A stretch of 26,778 bases of DNA from an uncultured Clostridia bacterium (GCA_934133005.1 CAKPAI010000007.1:1-26778); one strand, 5' to 3'; counted from the stretch's first letter, positions 7,411 to 14,133 are shown. Numbers and translations: made by a program. The notes: generated by a model not told the origin, from the letters alone.

Positions 7411-7900
7411 GCCAATAAGGAAGGCTGTAAGATGTTATTTAATAAAAGATCACATGATAGCAGCAATTAAATATAAAAGAGGAAATAAGAAAAATTATTA
7501 TGACATACCTGGTGGTAAAATTGAATATGGAGAAGTACCAGAGCAGACAGCTATAAGAGAGATGAAAGAAGAGACAGGACTGGACGTTAAAAATTTAAAA
7601 TATAAGGGAAATATGATAATTGAATATCAGAATAGAATATTTGATTTGGATATATTTTTTACAACTGAAAGCAAAGGAAAACTACAAGAATTTGAAGAAA
7701 ATACATCTGAGTGGATTGAAATACAAAAGTTATTAAAAAAAGAAAAGATATTATCTAATATAATAGTTTTGGATAGGTTCTTCAGAAAAGGCTTAATGGA
7801 TGATAGTTACAATTTTAAAATGCATGTTATGGTAAATGAAGAAGAAGAAATATTAAATGTAAAATATGAATTGGAAGAAAGTGAGTTGGCAATATGTTAA
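7403..7900 (+). CDS. Nudix hydrolase (165 aa)
   Basis: Textbook Nudix box at 38-60: G-K-I-E-Y-G-E, seven residues, then R-E-M-K-E-E-T-G-L. The segment before it (NYYDIPGG) fits MutT-type enzymes. The C-terminal 60 residues after the Nudix fold include RFFRKGLMDDSYNFKMHV and a very acidic tail (NEEEEILNVKYELEESE). The gene starts inside the 3' end of the MazG-like gene and its own end overlaps the GNAT gene by 7 bases, giving a tight three-gene cassette MazG-Nudix-GNAT. A role in clearing damaged nucleotides is inferred from the neighbour; the substrate is unknown. Confidence 0.9.
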   Translation: MDKPIRKAVRCYLIKDHMIAAIKYKRGNKKNYYDIPGGKIEYGEVPEQTAIREMKEETGLDVKNLKYKGNMIIEYQNRIFDLDIFFTTESKGKLQEFEENTSEWIEIQKLLKKEKILSNIIVLDRFFRKGLMDDSYNFKMHVMVNEEEEILNVKYELEESELAIC

Positions 7901-8403
7901 AACTTGTAAAAATGGCTCCACAATATATAACACAGTTAAATGAAATGATGGATGAATGGTACGGAGCAAACGAAAAAATTATTCCATGGTCTATTAGAAA
8001 ATCTGATTATCATAATATTGATGAATATATGAGAAGCTTAGAGACTAAAGAAGCCTATGGAGAGTATGTACCTGATTCTACATATTTTTGTTTAGATACT
8101 TATAGGAATATATTTGTAGGCGCTGTAAATATAAGGCATTATCTTAATGAAACGTTAAAATTTACTGGTGGTCATATAGGAGATGGAATTAGACCAAGTG
8201 AACGAAGAAAAGGCTATGGGACGCAAATGATTTCATTAGAACTAAAAGAATGTGATAAATTAGGAATAAAAGATGTTTTAATGTGCTGTAATAAAGAAAA
8301 CATTGCATCAGCAAAAACTATAATTAAAAATGGTGGAATATTAGAAAATGAAGTTGTTGACAATGGTGCAGTGATTCAACGATATTGGATAAAAAGAAAA
8401 TAG
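7894..8403 (+). CDS. GNAT-family N-acetyltransferase
   Basis: A 169-aa GCN5-related acetyltransferase. The acetyl-CoA-binding motif A reads GIRPSERRKGYGTQMI (about 96-111), matching R/Q-x-x-G-x-G/A, and motif B contains CNKENIASAKTIIKNGG. The N-terminal part (QLNEMMDEWYGANEKIIPWS, with a YFCLDTYRNIFVGAVNIRHY strand) is that of small-molecule or protein-N-terminal acetyltransferases; the substrate is not deducible. It is the last gene of the overlapping MazG-Nudix-GNAT cassette. Its stop codon lies in the left arm of the terminator shared with the convergent hxlR-type gene. Confidence 0.88.
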   Translation: MLKLVKMAPQYITQLNEMMDEWYGANEKIIPWSIRKSDYHNIDEYMRSLETKEAYGEYVPDSTYFCLDTYRNIFVGAVNIRHYLNETLKFTGGHIGDGIRPSERRKGYGTQMISLELKECDKLGIKDVLMCCNKENIASAKTIIKNGGILENEVVDNGAVIQRYWIKRK

Positions 8404-8424
8404 CAGTTTAAAACTGCTATTTTT
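8397..8424. terminator. Bidirectional terminator between GNAT and HxlR genes
   Basis: A 12-bp perfect stem AAAATAGCAGTT (8397-8408) / AACTGCTATTTT (8412-8423) with a 3-base loop. A/T-rich flanks make it usable on both strands. Both stop codons are inside the stem: TAG 8401-8403 for the plus gene and TAG (complement of 8417-8419) for the minus gene. Confidence 0.8.
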
Positions 8425-8740
8425 GCATCTCACGATAATTATTTCCCCATTCAACCATTGAATATAAAACAGATTTTAAGCTCCAACCAGTATCTGTAAG
8501 AGAATATTCAACTCTTGGCGGAACTTCTGCAAAGACTTCACGGTGAACCAGTCCAGATTTTTCCATATCTCTTAAATTATTTGTAAGAACCTTTTGGCTG
8601 ATTCCAGTAAGCGACTTTTTTAGTTCACCAAATCTTTTAGTTCCAGTTAATAAATCACGAATAATTAAAATTTTCCATTTATCTCCGATTAAACCCATTG
8701 TTATTTCAACAGGACATTCAGGTAATGTTTGTTGCATCAT
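8417..8740 (-). CDS. HxlR-family transcriptional regulator
   Basis: A 107-aa winged-helix DNA-binding protein. PVEITMGLIGDKWKILIIRD, followed by F-G-E-L-K-K-S-L-T-G-I-S-Q-K-V-L-T, is the typical HxlR helix-turn-helix, and PPRVEYSLTDTGWSL is the wing/dimer segment. Cys9 (LPECPVE) is at the position used by redox- or aldehyde-sensing HxlR members such as HypR and HxlR. The frame is open further upstream, but those 49 residues are hydrophobic and unlike the family; I chose the ATG at 8740-8738 because GGAG (complement of 8748-8751) precedes it by 7 bases and a promoter lies just upstream. It faces a divergent operon beginning at 9024 and probably represses it. Confidence 0.9.
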   Translation of the reverse strand: MMQQTLPECPVEITMGLIGDKWKILIIRDLLTGTKRFGELKKSLTGISQKVLTNNLRDMEKSGLVHREVFAEVPPRVEYSLTDTGWSLKSVLYSMVEWGNNYREMQK

Positions 8741-8762
8741 AAATAAACTCCAATCTATAAGC

Positions 8763-8791
8763 ATTATAGCAAAAATAAATAAAAAAGTAAA
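8763..8791 (-). promoter_or_regulatory. Promoter of the HxlR gene
   Basis: On the minus strand: TTTACT (complement of 8786-8791), a 17-base spacer, and TATAAT (complement of 8763-8768). The resulting leader is about 15-20 bases. Confidence 0.65.
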
Positions 8792-8891
8792 CACTACAAA
8801 TACAGTAAAATGAATAATAGTATCTTTTGGAAAGTAACATTCTAAAAATATAAAAAATTTTAAATTAGCTAAAGCTACTAAAATCAATAAA

Positions 8892-8909
8892 AGTTACTTT
8901 TAAGTAACT
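8892..8909. promoter_or_regulatory. Inverted repeat, probable HxlR operator
   Basis: AGTTACTT-TT-AAGTAACT: two perfect 8-base arms with a 2-base centre, located between the divergent promoters and 21 bases upstream of the -35 box of the 9024 gene. A lone half-site-like AAAGTAAC occurs at about 8841-8848. Assignment to HxlR is by position and symmetry. Confidence 0.6.
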
Positions 8910-8930
8910 ATGAAACAAAAAAGTGCCTAC

Positions 8931-8959
8931 TTTACAAAGAAAATGTTAGTAAGTAAAAT
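8931..8959 (+). promoter_or_regulatory. Promoter of the MBL-like/DUF1848 operon
   Basis: TTTACA (8931-8936), a 17-base spacer, TAAAAT (8954-8959). Transcription would start near 8966, downstream of the ATG at 8910, which supports the start at 9024. The boxes lie within imperfect TACTTTAC / AGTAAGTA repeats resembling the upstream operator. Confidence 0.65.
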
Positions 8960-9023
8960 ATTTATAGAAACTGAAAAAAGAGTAGCTACTTTGGTTCAAA
9001 AAATAAAAAAGGAGAATATAGAG

Positions 9024-9818
9024 ATGGAAGTTTTAAAAGTTAATTTAGGAAAAGGAAGTATAGATATTTATAATTTTGGAGAAATAAAGTTGCATTGTTA
9101 TAAAACAAATGATTTAATGAATGATGAAAGCTATATATTAGAAAACAATGAGAACATACTATTAGTAGAGTTTCCTGCGTTTTATGATAATTTGGAAGAA
9201 TTTGAAAAATATGTAATAGGACTAAATAAAAATATTGTTGGAAAGGTATTTTCAGACCATCCAAACGGTGGAACAATCCTTCAAGATGTAAAAAGTTATG
9301 CATCAGAAGGAACAATAAAGTCAATGAAAGAAGGTACAATTTATAATTTAGTAACTGGATTTGAAAAATCATTTAATGGAGCTTTTGCAAAAGAATTTCA
9401 TAAAATAATTGATGTTTTAACAGACGAAGAAGTAAATATTGGAGGATTCATATTAAAAATAACATATCATGCTGAAAATATTGAAATAGAATTCCCTCAA
9501 ATAGGTTGTGTATATACACACATGTTAGGCCATGATTGCCATTCAATAGTTGCTGGAAAAGAACATGCAGATTTAATCATAGCTCAATTAAAAGGATACA
9601 AAGAAAAAGGCTATAATTTAGTATTATCAAGCCATTATACACCAGAAACATTAAAAGATGTTGAAACAAAAATTAATTATCTTGAAAATCTAAAAATATT
9701 AGCACAAAAAAGCAAAGATATGGTAGAATTTGAAAATAAAGTTAAAGAACAATATCCAGAATATAGTGGATTAAATTACTTAGACATGACTGCAGGATTT
9801 TTCTTTCCACAAAAATAA
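9024..9818 (+). CDS. Metallo-beta-lactamase-fold-like protein lacking the metal motif
   Basis: A 264-aa protein starting MEVLKVNLGKGS. The frame is open from 8910, but ATG 9024 has GGAG at 9011-9014 and lies downstream of a good promoter, so it is preferred. The order of elements (strand pair, ILENNENILLVEFPAFYDN, a helix, then KVFSDHPNGGT at 75-84, a second half with GGFILKITYHAENIEIEFPQIGCVYTHML and a terminal LVLSSHYTP plus helix) resembles SoxH/glyoxalase-II-like MBL proteins. The HxHxDH metal motif would fall at about 78-83, where DHPNGG stands; only one His is kept. The fold assignment is by pattern and needs a profile search. It is divergent from an HxlR gene and followed 15 bases later by a DUF1848 gene. 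Confidence 0.55.
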   Translation: MEVLKVNLGKGSIDIYNFGEIKLHCYKTNDLMNDESYILENNENILLVEFPAFYDNLEEFEKYVIGLNKNIVGKVFSDHPNGGTILQDVKSYASEGTIKSMKEGTIYNLVTGFEKSFNGAFAKEFHKIIDVLTDEEVNIGGFILKITYHAENIEIEFPQIGCVYTHMLGHDCHSIVAGKEHADLIIAQLKGYKEKGYNLVLSSHYTPETLKDVETKINYLENLKILAQKSKDMVEFENKVKEQYPEYSGLNYLDMTAGFFFPQK

Positions 9819-9833
9819 AGAAGGAGTAAATAA

Positions 9834-10766
9834 ATGATAATAAATACAGGCTGCAGAACAGATATACCAGCGTTTTATTCAAAATGGTTAATGAATAGAA
9901 TAAATGAGGGATTTGTATTAGTAAGAAATCCATATAACCCGGCACAAGTTAAATATAGTTTGAACCCAGATGTGGTAGACTGTTTGGCATTCTGTACAAA
10001 AAATCCAGAGCCAATGCTAAAATATTTAGACGAACTAGATAAGTATAAACAATATTGGTTTGTAACAATAACACCTTATGGAAAAGACATAGAGCCAGTT
10101 GTACCAGACAAAGAAAACGTCATTCAAAGTTTTATAAAATTATCAAATCATATAGGAGCAAATTCTATTGGATGGAGATATGATCCGATTTTTATAAATA
10201 AAGATTTTGATGTGGAAAAACATATAAAATGCTTTGAAAATATGGCAAGAAAATTAAAAGGCTGTACTCATAATTGTACTATTAGCTTTTTAGATTTATA
10301 TGAAAAGGTAAAGAAAAATGCACCAGATTTAAGACCACCAACAAAAGAAGAACAAATAAAAATTGCTTCAAGTTTTGCAAAAATTGGTAAAGAAAACGAT
10401 ATGGTAATACATAGTTGTTGTGAAAATACATTTTTAGCAGAATATGGTCTAAAATGTAATGGCTGTATGAGCCAAGAAATTGTTGAAAAATCAATAGATT
10501 CTAGGCTGGAACCACCTAAAAGAAAAAAATTAAGACAAGAGTGTAACTGTCTTATGGGAAATGATATAGGGGCTTATAATACTTGTGGGCATTTGTGCAA
10601 GTACTGTTACGCAAATGCTAATAAAAGTTTAGTTATAGAAAATATGAAAAAGCATAATGAAAATTCTCCATTTTTAATTGGAAATAGTGAACCTGGAGAT
10701 AAAATAACAGAGGCTAAACAGAAAAGCTGGATAGTAAGTAAAAATGAACAGATTAGCTTTATATAA
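9834..10766 (+). CDS. DUF1848 family protein
   Basis: A 310-aa protein of unknown function. MIINTGCRTDIPAFYSKWLM, followed by N-R-I-N-E-G-F-V-L-V-R-N-P-Y-N-P, is the family's very conserved N-terminus, and GANSIGWRYDPIF another conserved block. Near the C-terminus C251-x3-C255-x2-C258 in CGHLCKYCYAN has exactly the spacing of a radical-SAM 4Fe-4S motif, but at the end of the protein rather than at the start. Additional Cys pairs (CC at about 200, CNGC, CNC) could bind metal. It shares a transcript with the MBL-like gene (AAGGAG ribosome binding site in the 15-base gap), so it is probably under the same HxlR control. The role is unknown; a redox- or nucleic-acid-linked function is only a guess. 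Confidence 0.85.
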   Translation: MIINTGCRTDIPAFYSKWLMNRINEGFVLVRNPYNPAQVKYSLNPDVVDCLAFCTKNPEPMLKYLDELDKYKQYWFVTITPYGKDIEPVVPDKENVIQSFIKLSNHIGANSIGWRYDPIFINKDFDVEKHIKCFENMARKLKGCTHNCTISFLDLYEKVKKNAPDLRPPTKEEQIKIASSFAKIGKENDMVIHSCCENTFLAEYGLKCNGCMSQEIVEKSIDSRLEPPKRKKLRQECNCLMGNDIGAYNTCGHLCKYCYANANKSLVIENMKKHNENSPFLIGNSEPGDKITEAKQKSWIVSKNEQISFI

Positions 10767-10776
10767 AATAAATACT

Positions 10777-10811
10777 AAAAGCAGATAGTTGATTGAAAAT
10801 TATCTGCTTTT
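10777..10811 (+). terminator. Hairpin after the DUF1848 gene, probable terminator
   Basis: A perfect 11-bp stem AAAAGCAGATA (10777-10787) / TATCTGCTTTT (10801-10811) with a 13-base loop; the T tract is part of the stem. It ends the HxlR-controlled operon. Confidence 0.65.
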
Positions 10812-10856
10812 ATGATATAAAAAAGAAAAAGTATTTCTTACATAGGAGGAAAATGT

Positions 10857-11411
10857 ATGTCAGAAAAAGATAAAATGTTAGCCGGAGAATTATATGATGC
10901 AAACTTTGATAAAGAGCTAATAAATGATAGATACAAAGCTAAAGATATTTGCTTTGAATACAACAATTTAAAACCATCAGATTTTGAAAATAAGGATAGA
11001 ATAATTAAAAAATTATTTGCAAAAACTGGAAAGCGAATAACAGTTGAACAAAACTTCTGGTGTGATTATGGATATAATATTTATGTAGGAGAAAACTTTT
11101 ATATGAACCATAACTGTGTAATATTAGATGGAGCAAAAGTAGAGTTTGGTGACAATGTTTTTGTTGCACCTAACTGTGGATTTTATACAGCAGGACATCC
11201 CATAGATTATGAAACAAGAAATAAAGGGCTTGAATATGCAAAGCCAATAAGAGTAGGAAACAACGTATGGATAGGTGGAAATGTAATTGTTCTTCCTGGT
11301 GTAACTATTGGAGATAATGTTGTAATAGGGGCTGGAAGTGTTGTAAATAAAAATATGCCATCAAATAGCGTGGCGGTAGGAAATCCTTGCAAAGTAATAA
11401 GAAATGTATAG
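10857..11411 (+). CDS. Hexapeptide sugar O-acetyltransferase (maltose acetyltransferase type)
   Basis: A 184-aa left-handed beta-helix acetyltransferase. The N-terminal helical segment MSEKDKMLAGELYDANFDKE is the mac domain, followed by hexapeptide repeats (about 70-180) and the catalytic histidine His114 in TAGHPID. Transfers acetyl from acetyl-CoA to maltose, galactoside or other sugars. AGGAGG precedes by 6 bases; an overlapping out-of-frame ATG at 10853 is ignored because only the frame from 10857 is open. No close partner: the Nudix gene follows after 46 bases with its own ribosome binding site. Confidence 0.9.
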   Translation: MSEKDKMLAGELYDANFDKELINDRYKAKDICFEYNNLKPSDFENKDRIIKKLFAKTGKRITVEQNFWCDYGYNIYVGENFYMNHNCVILDGAKVEFGDNVFVAPNCGFYTAGHPIDYETRNKGLEYAKPIRVGNNVWIGGNVIVLPGVTIGDNVVIGAGSVVNKNMPSNSVAVGNPCKVIRNV

Positions 11412-11457
11412 GTATTTATAGGAATGTATCAATAAAATAATCAAAAAGGAGAGAAAA

Positions 11458-12042
11458 ATGAGCCTAAATATTTTAAAAGAAAATCTTGAAAAATATGTTC
11501 CATATAATGAACAAGAAGAAGTCGATAAAGAAGTAATGCTAAGTTATATTAATAACTTTGACAATGTACTAACTAGAGAAAATCAATATGGTCATTTTAC
11601 AAGTTCAGCATTTGTACTTAATAAAGAAAGAACAAAAATTTTAATGGCATATCATAAAATATATGATTCATGGGCTTGGGTAGGTGGTCATAGTGATGGA
11701 GATAGTGACCTTTTACATGTAGCTATGAAGGAAGCAAAAGAAGAAACGGGAATAAAAAATGTTACACCAATTTCTGAAAATATTTATTCACTAGAAATAA
11801 TTACTGTAAATGGACATGAGAAAAGGGAAAAATATGTTGCTTCACATGTTCATCTTAATGTTACATATTTATTGGAAGCTGATGAGAGTGAAGAAATACA
11901 TATAAAAGAAGACGAAAACAGTGGAGTAAAGTGGATTCCAATTGATAAAATATTGGAGGCATCATCTGAGCAATGGGTACGAGATAGAATATATGCCAAA
12001 ATAATAAATAAAATGAAAAATGATGGAATTATATCGGATTAA
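11458..12042 (+). CDS. Nudix hydrolase (194 aa)
   Basis: Third Nudix enzyme of the window. The box (about 77-99) reads G-H-S-D-G-D-S ... K-E-A-K-E-E-T-G-I: the catalytic R-E-x-x-E-E core is kept with Lys replacing Arg, while the first Glu of the G-x5-E part is replaced by Ser/Asp. WAWVGGHSDGDSDLLHVA is characteristic of a subgroup of clostridial Nudix proteins with an N-terminal helical region (here about 1-45). AAGGAG lies 6 bases upstream of the ATG. The next gene's ribosome binding site (GGAGG, 12044-12048) sits right behind this stop, so they are co-transcribed. Substrate unknown. Confidence 0.87.
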   Translation: MSLNILKENLEKYVPYNEQEEVDKEVMLSYINNFDNVLTRENQYGHFTSSAFVLNKERTKILMAYHKIYDSWAWVGGHSDGDSDLLHVAMKEAKEETGIKNVTPISENIYSLEIITVNGHEKREKYVASHVHLNVTYLLEADESEEIHIKEDENSGVKWIPIDKILEASSEQWVRDRIYAKIINKMKNDGIISD

Positions 12043-12058
12043 TGGAGGCATTATAGAA

Positions 12059-12643
12059 ATGAAAATCAAACAACAAAATGAAATAAAAAAATTTTTAAAT
12101 GCAGAATTTGGAATAGAAAAAGGACAAGAATTATTTAATAAGCAGAAAATTTTACTTGATGAAATTATTAAAAATATAAAAGATAAATCGGAAAATCAAA
12201 AAAAGACTCTTATTCAAACAATTTTACCTAGAATAGCGTTATATAAAGCAATTGGGAAAGACGGCTTGTCAGCAGAAGATGTATCCAAACACATGCAAAA
12301 GTATATGATGGATATAGTAGCAAAACAAAAGCATTTGTCTATGGAGAAAATGGAAAAAGTACCATGCTTTTATTTCCTTTATAGTAATATATTTCTTAAG
12401 GTTGTACGCAAAACTGATTTGTGGGAAAGCTCGCAAGAACAGGGAAAAAATTATTTTAATGTAACTATGAAAAAATGCCTTTGGCACACAGCTTGTATGG
12501 AAAATGATTGTGCAGAATTATGTCATCTTTTCTGTGATGTAGATAATGTAACTTATGGAGAACTAAAAAAATTAGGCTTCTCACGAACAAAAACTTTAGG
12601 ATATGGTGAAGACTGTTGTGATTTTCATTTCTATAAAAAATAA
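12059..12643 (+). CDS. L-2-amino-thiazoline-4-carboxylic acid hydrolase family protein
   Basis: A 194-aa protein. The C-terminal half with CLWHTACMENDCAELCHLFC, then a Y-G-E-L-K-K-L-G-F-S-R-T-K-T-L-G block and the ending DCCDFHF, matches the ATC-hydrolase family, whose founder hydrolyses the thiazoline ring to S-carbamoyl-cysteine in L-cysteine formation. Most members are uncharacterised. It carries at least seven Cys, several in a pattern suggestive of metal or thiol chemistry. I chose ATG 12059 over 12020 because GGAGG (12044-12048) stands 10 bases before it and it avoids overlap with the Nudix gene. An acetyl-thiol or cysteine-analogue substrate is possible but unproven. Confidence 0.8.
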   Translation: MKIKQQNEIKKFLNAEFGIEKGQELFNKQKILLDEIIKNIKDKSENQKKTLIQTILPRIALYKAIGKDGLSAEDVSKHMQKYMMDIVAKQKHLSMEKMEKVPCFYFLYSNIFLKVVRKTDLWESSQEQGKNYFNVTMKKCLWHTACMENDCAELCHLFCDVDNVTYGELKKLGFSRTKTLGYGEDCCDFHFYKK

Positions 12644-12661
12644 AGAAGGGGAAAATAAAAA

Positions 12662-13201
12662 ATGACTTATAAATATATGTATCAAACTCCAGAAAATTTT
12701 TCAAATATGATTATGAACAGTGATGGAGAATATTTAACTGGTTTATGGTTTGAAGGTTCAAGAGATTCTTCCAAACATATAATAGATTGTGAAGAAAAAG
12801 ATTTAGAAATATTTAAGAAAACATGTAAATGGTTAGATATTTATTTTAGTGGTAAAAATACAGATTTTATACCACAATATAAAATAAAAGATTTAACACC
12901 TTTTAGGCAAGATGTAATTGATATAATGAACTCTATTAGATATGGTGAAGTTATAACTTATAATGATATATCAAAAACAATTGCTAAAAAAAGAAATTTA
13001 AAAAGAATGTCATCACAAGCAGTTGGAGGAGCAGTGGGATGGAATCCAATCTGCATTGTAATTCCTTGTCATAGAGTTGTGGGTTCAAATGGAAGTTTAA
13101 CAGGATATGGTGGAGGAATAAAAAATAAAGTAGAACTGTTAAAATTAGAAGGAATTGATATGAATAGATATTTTGTACCTAAGAGAGGTACTGCACTATA
13201 A
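12662..13201 (+). CDS. ogt: Methylated-DNA-protein cysteine methyltransferase
   Basis: Suicide repair protein transferring the alkyl group from O6-methylguanine to its own cysteine. The active-site motif IPCHRVVG has the acceptor Cys136; the recognition helix contains RMSSQAVGGAVGWNP and the downstream TGYGGGIKNKVELLKLEG is standard. At 179 aa it has the normal Ogt size with an N-terminal RNase-H-like domain. The ribosome binding site AGAAGGGG is about 8 bases upstream. It belongs to the nucleotide/DNA sanitation group of this region. A stand-alone NIF3-type domain gene begins 28 bases after its stop. Confidence 0.93.
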   Translation: MTYKYMYQTPENFSNMIMNSDGEYLTGLWFEGSRDSSKHIIDCEEKDLEIFKKTCKWLDIYFSGKNTDFIPQYKIKDLTPFRQDVIDIMNSIRYGEVITYNDISKTIAKKRNLKRMSSQAVGGAVGWNPICIVIPCHRVVGSNGSLTGYGGGIKNKVELLKLEGIDMNRYFVPKRGTAL

Positions 13202-13229
13202 TTGTGCAAAAATAGAAAGGAACAATAGA

Positions 13230-13571
13230 ATGAATATTGACATAAAAAAGGTTAAAATTATTGTAACTGTGCCAGTACAAAATGTAAATGAGGTTAGAAA
13301 TGCAATATGCAATGAAGGTGCTGGAATTATAGGAAATTATACGCATTGTAGTATGACTACTAAATGCACAGGAACTTTTATACCCAATAATAATGCAAAT
13401 CCATATATTGGTGAAAAAAATAAATTAGAGTTTGTAGAAGAAGAAAAATTAGAAGTAGTATGTAAAGTTGAGATAGTTAAAAAAGTATTAAAAAAGTTAA
13501 GAGAAGTTCATCCTTATGAAGAGCCAGGAATAGATATTATTCCATTAATTAATGAAGAAGATATACAATAA
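13230..13571 (+). CDS. Stand-alone NIF3/YqfO insert-domain (CutA/PII-like) protein
   Basis: A 113-aa protein with the conserved pieces V-T-V-P-V-x-N-V-x-x-V-R-x-A-I-C-x-x-G-A-G, I-G-N-Y-T-H-C-S, G-T-F-I-P-N-x-N-A-N-P-Y-I-G, and HPYEEPGIDIIPL at the end. This is the PII/CutA-like domain that is inserted in the middle of Firmicute NIF3 proteins (YqfO); here it stands alone, without the metal-binding halves. The ATG at 13230 with AAAGGA about 8 bases upstream is preferred to 13173, which would overlap ogt by 29 bases. Function is unknown; trimeric small-ligand binding is inferred from fold. Confidence 0.85.
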   Translation: MNIDIKKVKIIVTVPVQNVNEVRNAICNEGAGIIGNYTHCSMTTKCTGTFIPNNNANPYIGEKNKLEFVEEEKLEVVCKVEIVKKVLKKLREVHPYEEPGIDIIPLINEEDIQ

Positions 13572-13587
13572 TTTTATGAATATAAAT

Positions 13588-13632
13588 CTAACTTTCCAAT
13601 AAAATAATAAAAGAAGGAAGGTTAGTTTTTTT
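13588..13632 (+). terminator. Terminator hairpin whose 3' arm contains the tspO ribosome binding site
   Basis: CTAACTTTCC (13588-13597) pairs with GGAAGGTTAG (13616-13625) over 10 bp with one G-T pair, followed by seven T (13626-13632) that directly abut the tspO ATG at 13633. GGAAGG in the 3' arm is also the only ribosome-binding-like sequence for tspO. Confidence 0.7.
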
Positions 13633-14094
13633 ATGAGTAATAAGTTTAAAAATTATCTTAAGTCAATATTGATACCTGTTATTGTTGGAGGAATAGTTGG
13701 ATTAATTATTTCTCAATCCATAGATTATAATAATCTAAATAGGCCACTGTTATCACCACCAAGCGTAGTGTTTCCAATAGTATGGACAATTTTATATATT
13801 ATAATGGGCATTTCTTTTGGAATATTAGCTGATAATAAATTATTAGATTCAAAAACAAAAATTATATATTATTTGCAACTTGCATTTAATAGCTTATGGT
13901 CAATAATATTTTTTACATTAAAATGGAGATTATTTGCATTTATATGGATTGTAGCACTTGCAATACTAGTTATTCTTATGATAATTGAATTTTATAAGAA
14001 AAACAAAATTGCGGGATTACTACAAATTCCGTATTTGCTATGGGTATTGTTTGCTTCATACTTAAATTTAGGTGTGTATTTGTTAAATAAATAG
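13633..14094 (+). CDS. tspO: TspO/MBR-family membrane protein (tryptophan-rich sensory protein)
   Basis: A 153-aa integral membrane protein with five predicted helices (about 12-30, 48-66, 76-94, 99-118, 130-150). The family signature lies after helix 1 in NRPLLSPPSVVFPIVWTILY, followed by the L-Q-L-x-x-N-x-x-W-S-x-x-F-F segment and Y-L-L-W-V-L-F-A-S-Y-L-N near the end. TspO binds porphyrins/tetrapyrroles and is linked to oxidative or light stress. The start follows a T7 tract that belongs to a terminator-like hairpin carrying its ribosome binding site (13588-13632), so expression may be conditional. Confidence 0.9.
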   Translation: MSNKFKNYLKSILIPVIVGGIVGLIISQSIDYNNLNRPLLSPPSVVFPIVWTILYIIMGISFGILADNKLLDSKTKIIYYLQLAFNSLWSIIFFTLKWRLFAFIWIVALAILVILMIIEFYKKNKIAGLLQIPYLLWVLFASYLNLGVYLLNK

Positions 14095-14103
14095 AAAAAA
14101 GTA

Positions 14104-14133
14104 TTGAATTCTGAGCATCTTATGATATATAAT
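14104..14133 (+). promoter_or_regulatory. Promoter upstream of the DUF3800 remnant
   Basis: TTGAAT (14104-14109), an 18-base spacer, TATAAT (14128-14133), 60 bases before the ATG at 14193; GGGAG (14181-14185) serves as ribosome binding site. Confidence 0.55.

Noticed and set aside
8741..8887. Longer HxlR protein starting at 8887 (156 aa) with a hydrophobic N-terminal segment.
   Set aside because: The extra 49 residues are unlike HxlR proteins, a good TATAAT promoter lies within them, and GGAG is correctly placed for the start at 8740.
8910..9023. Longer MBL-like protein starting at 8910.
   Set aside because: The -35/-10 boxes at 8931-8959 fall inside this extension, there is no ribosome binding site before 8910, and GGAG stands properly before 9024.
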